From Niebla homalea (taxonomy: Eukaryota; Ascomycota; Lecanoromycetes; Lecanorales; Ramalinaceae): a stretch of 64,000 bases of DNA. The notes under the pieces were generated by a model. The model saw nothing but the letters and a program-made list of their open reading frames with translations. It did no database searches and was not told the DNA's origin. The DNA lies in assembly GCA_019925105.1 (NCBI GenBank), contig JAHGAU010000022.1, forward strand, positions 496,001 through 560,000, read 5' to 3'. The translations under genes and the position numbers were made by a program. Positions 60,790 through 64,000 of this stretch are shown piece after piece; position 1 is the first letter of the stretch; every line of letters begins with the position of its first letter.

Positions 60790-61110
60790 TAATCACTTTA
60801 AAGGGATAATAAGTTTATATTTTTAAGAGAAACGTTAACGATTTAATTACTTAAATAAGGCTCGTTAAGTAATCTACGGTAATAAATAACGGGAAATTAT
60901 TAGTTATAATAAAAACTTCGCTTTAATAAGAAAACCTCCAAGTTACAAGGTATTAATTATATTTTTAACGGTTAACAATTAAGACTTAGAATAGAACTTT
61001 ATAATTACAAAAAGGGCACCGATATATAACTATAAACTTATTAAGGCCCTTTATAAATCAAAGAAATTCTTCTAATTGTTAAAAGCTATTAAAAATATAA
61101 TAACCGTTAA
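60790..61110 (+). pseudogene. Copia reverse transcriptase N-terminal fragment
   Basis: taataaggctcgttaagtaatctacgg near 60855-60880 gives KAR*VIYGN, the same RT entry as family C at 708-735 (KAR*VIRGYE). It is followed by SYKVLII and VNN*DLE near 60945-60985. Near 61035-61070 LIKALYKSKKF corresponds to the KALYGLKQS box. The MDVKTAFLYG segment between them is missing, so the fragment has an internal deletion. It is probably a diverged family C copy. Confidence 0.55.
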
Positions 61111-61584
61111 CTCATTATTATAAACGAAGTTAATATGCTTCTATTAAACGTAATTAAAGCCAAATATCAGGTTATAAAGAATTAAAAAATCAAACAATAT
61201 ATAAAATTATGAAAACACTTAACGAATATTTAAAGAATTAATATTTATAATCTAAAACGTAAAATTTAATTCATCTTCATCGGAAAATAACGTAATAAGG
61301 ATCCTTAATCATTATAATTAATGTTGTTAAAAAGCGAATAATTATTTTTATAAAATAAATTATTTAAAAACTAAAATTATATATTTAAATAAAACATATC
61401 GTTCCTATAAGCTATTAAATAACTTCAAACTTTATATTTAATATAGGATATTACTTTATATTAAAAGGTTTAAATTATAATAGGATCGTTATTATAAGTT
61501 TAAAGAATTATAATTATTATTATAATAATATTAAAAGAATAAAGTTAAAAAATCATTTATTACTTAAATTTTAAAACATTTCAT
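61111..61584. other. Unassigned AT-rich sequence
   Basis: This may continue the decayed copia RT, but no further motif is readable. Confidence 0.35.
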
Positions 61585-61680
61585 CAGGGTTCAGATAATA
61601 GCCCAGGTATAAGCCCTACCGGGCCTACCCCGGGCTAACCCCGGGGTTACTCCGGCATGAGGAGTGTCACCGACTAAGTA
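61585..61680. other. GC-rich palindromic island
   Basis: In an otherwise AT-dominated region this 96 bp stretch is rich in G and C, with nested inverted repeats: ccgggcctaccccggg and a perfect 14 bp palindrome taaccccggggtta (61636-61649). It opens with CAGGGTTCAG, which resembles the first bases of hAT transposon ends. No matching inverted end was found within the window, so it is left unassigned. Confidence 0.5.
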
Positions 61681-62900
61681 TATTAAAAACTCCGGTTCCT
61701 TTACTTTTATACCTCTATACTTTAACATCTTTAATTATATATAATATACCCTTCACCTTTTAATTACCTTAAAGGGGCTTATACTTTAATATTATATTGA
61801 AGTTAACTTATTTACGCCCTTATAAGGAGTAATAAGGTAAAATAGAGGCTTTTATTAATAGTACTTATTAATAATAAACGGTAAGCCGATAGTTAATAAC
61901 GGTATTAAACGGATAATAATTATAATTAAAATGTACGGCGATTAATATTTTTAACGGGCTATAAAAAAACGTCGATAATTAAGACGGGAGGTTACGATAA
62001 CTTTAAATAAGTAAATATTAATTTTTTTAAATTATATAAAGAATCGATTTAAAGGTTAAGCTTTAATAAAACGATTTAAAGGTTATAAATAAAGTAAACC
62101 TTAAAAAAACAATTATAAATCCAGTTAAAAATAGGCTTATAAAAGCTTATAGAGTTTTCATTTATTATTTACCTTTTTATTTATTAAAACCTTTAATTAA
62201 AATATTTAATTTCTTACTTATTCTTTAGTATAGGGTAGGGACAAGGGCGGCGAAATGGCATTTTTGCGTATAGAAGACAAACTATAGAATGGTCGAATAT
62301 TTCAAGGGTGGAGGATAACTTCGTTAAGAGCCCCTAAACCTTATCCGGTAAGTTACGTAGTTATTTTCAATAAAATAATAATAAATATCTGACGATTTAT
62401 TAAAACTTATAATTAACCTTAAATAAGCCTAATTACTAAATAGGGCTGGTAAAAAGGGGTTAATAGGATTCAACGTTAAAAGGTTAAAGTGAGGATTAAA
62501 TAAGGTTAATCCGAAAAATTATATAACGAAATACTTAAAGTAAAGTCCGGCGTTAAGAATAATAAAATTATATAATTAGGGCCGCTTCCCCCCGATTGGG
62601 CTTAATAAGGTTATTAAGTCCTTACCGTGGACTATAATAATGATAATAAATTCCCGGCAAAGATAATAAATTAAGGATTTAAGGTATTTATTAATCCTAA
62701 TTAGGTTAACGTAAGGATTTAATCGTAATATTATGGTAAATAACTGCGGGGGAAAGGTTTTTATTTAAATGAGGTTGATATTTAGGGTAAGCTAAGGTTA
62801 AGTTAATTAATTATAGTTTCCTTTTCCCTTTTAAAATTAAAACGAGAAGTTTAAAAATAAATATAAATATTAAGAATTATTACCTAGCCACCAGCATTAT
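61681..62900. other. Unassigned sequence, partly less mutated
   Basis: No gene was identified. About 62230-62340 is less decayed (gggtagggacaagggcggcg). The right part could be the interior of the LINE-like element whose 3' end lies at 62901-62955, but I cannot read ORF2 motifs. Confidence 0.35.
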
Positions 62901-62955
62901 AAAACGCCGAAATTAGCTTAATAGCTAGACTCGTATATAAAATAAAAATAAAAAT
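62901..62955 (+). mobile_element. 3' end of a related LINE with A-rich tail
   Basis: aaaacgccgaaattagcttaatagctagactcgtatataaaat aligns with the last 40 or so bases before the tail of the main LINE (gaacgccggaattagcttagctagatccgtagtataaatcaa). In place of (TCAA)n it ends in an aataaaaataaaaat run. It therefore appears to be a different LINE family sharing the same 3' terminal sequence. Confidence 0.55.
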
Positions 62956-63524
62956 ATAGGGTACTTAATACCCGGAAAGAAAACACTTTAAAAAGTACTT
63001 TATAATATAGGGGAGTAATATTAACCCTATTATAATATAAATTTCATTATTCTACTTTATAATATTACCTTTATAATACGGAAACCGCTTAATAAAAGGG
63101 TTAAGGGACCCGTTTTTCCCCTTCTTTTTTAACTTTTTCTTTTATTTACCTTTATTCTTTTCTTATTTTAACTTTTTTTAATCTATATTTTACTTATTAA
63201 AACTATAAAACATAAATCCTAATAACTTTCTTAATTAAAAACCTTTACGGGTTTTAAATATAACTTATAAAGCGGTTCTTAAGGTGACCCCGATTAATTA
63301 ATATAATTTATTAAGGATAAGGCCATTTTTTATTAAGTAAAAAAGATAAAGACTTAATAAATTATTTAATAATCGGGCATCCGGTTTTTAATAATTATTA
63401 CGGAAAACGTAAAGAATATTTTACTTATTAACCTCGCTATAAATTAAAGGGTATTACCTTAAAGGACTTAATTAAATATATTCTTTACTTGAGATAATAT
63501 TTATTAAGACCGGCTGAATTAGGG
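62956..63524. other. Unassigned AT-rich sequence left of LINE copy 5
   Basis: No gene or repeat was recognised. This is the left flank of LINE copy 5; its target duplication cannot be tested because the right end is outside the window. Confidence 0.4.
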
Positions 63525-64000
63525 AGATGGCGACGAACAACGGGACCCCAGAGGTCAGAAACGATATACGCGTATATAACTTAAGTAATAGTAAGGACAA
63601 TACCTTAAATACGATAAGCGGAAGCGGAATAATAATAATAGAGAAGAAGGGTAAACGGCCTAAGTTAATAAAAACGATAATAAATTATATAAATAACGTA
63701 ATAAATACGAGATAAAAAGGCCTTAAATTAAATAGGAGCTTATAATTAATAAAATATATATAAAAGAATACGTATAACGCGTAAAAATATTATTATTAAA
63801 GGTAATAAATAAAAGGTAAAAAGGATAAAGACGGTACGTAGGGATAAATAAAAGGTAAATAAAGGCGTAAAAAACTTTATTAAGTATATATAAATTAAAA
63901 GAAACTAAAGGAAAATAAAGAAATACCAGGTAAATAAGAATAAATTATAAAAAGAAATAATTATTAAATATATAAGGGAAAAGCAATAAAAAAGGAAACG
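63525..64000 (+). mobile_element. LINE (Tad1-like), copy 5, 5' end only (runs off the window)
   Basis: The 5' end agATGGCGACGAACAACGGG and the following 470 bp match copies 1 and 2, with the same ORF1 subfamily. The rest lies beyond the window end. Confidence 0.88.
63527..63715 (+). pseudogene. LINE copy 5 ORF1 N-terminus
   Basis: This is open for 62 codons from ATGGCGACG: MATNNGTPEV RNDIRVYNLS, then NSKDNTLNTISGSGIIIIEK, then a stop at a codon aligned with GAG in copy 2 (tacgagataaaa), after a one-base shift relative to copies 1 and 2. The frame change near 63645 (gagaagaagggtaaacgg) means the last 20 residues differ from the other copies by frameshift rather than by a true alternative sequence. 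The remainder of ORF1 continues, broken, to the window edge. Confidence 0.72.

Overview
The window is a graveyard of retrotransposons in a fungal genome, and I see no intact host gene in it. The sequence is overwhelmingly A+T. CpA and TpG dinucleotides are strongly depleted and TpA is in great excess, while CpG is still common. Almost every recognisable codon change is C to T or G to A. This is the signature of repeat-induced point mutation (RIP, CpA to TpA), which points to a filamentous ascomycete (Pezizomycotina), most likely an AT-rich, gene-poor, heterochromatic compartment. Species cannot be told from this window.

Two element types fill most of the space. (1) A LINE-type non-LTR retrotransposon of about 5.8 kb, Tad1-like, has ORF1 with two CCHC zinc knuckles, ORF2 with an APE endonuclease, a reverse transcriptase and a C-terminal CxC...H...C finger, and a (TCAA)n tail. 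It is present at 3211-8979 (+), 14945-16587 (+, 5'-truncated), 36214-41995 (+), 44337-50161 (-), 51819-57618 (+) and 63525-64000 (+, cut by the window edge). Three copies have visible 12-14 bp target-site duplications. A related LINE 3' end lies near 62901-62955. (2) Ty1/copia LTR elements fall in three families. Family A has 162 bp LTRs and is about 6.0 kb: 8980-14944 (+), 19206-31317 (-), 24517-30606 (-), and 51281-51804 joined to 57633-58760 (-). Family B has LTRs of about 140 bp: 18642-19205 joined to 31318-31721 (+), 31722-31907 (-), 32600-33405 (+), 2786-3210 (-). Family C has LTRs of about 152 bp: 690-2785 (+), 18491-18641 (-), 31908-32599 (-).

The layout is nested. A family B copy is split by a family A copy (TSD ataaa), which is itself split by a second family A copy (TSD aaaat). 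Elsewhere a family A copy is split by a full-length LINE (14 bp TSD). Two LINEs inserted at 36.2 kb and 44.3 kb into older, unassigned sequence that includes a possible Ty3/gypsy protease remnant. The primer-binding sites of families A and B match the anticodon arm of initiator tRNA-Met, the half-tRNA priming mode known for copia elements.

All coding regions are pseudogenes carrying many stop codons from CAA, CAG and TGG. I found no intact coding gene, tRNA, rRNA or CRISPR array. The remaining gaps (1-689, 16588-18490, 33406-36199, 42010-43530, 50174-51280 and most of 58761-63524) hold eroded AT-rich DNA with a few less mutated islands, noted individually. The most informative features are the nesting, the escape of element ends from RIP, two LINE subfamilies differing in ORF1, and a small minisatellite inside the family A copia 3' region.
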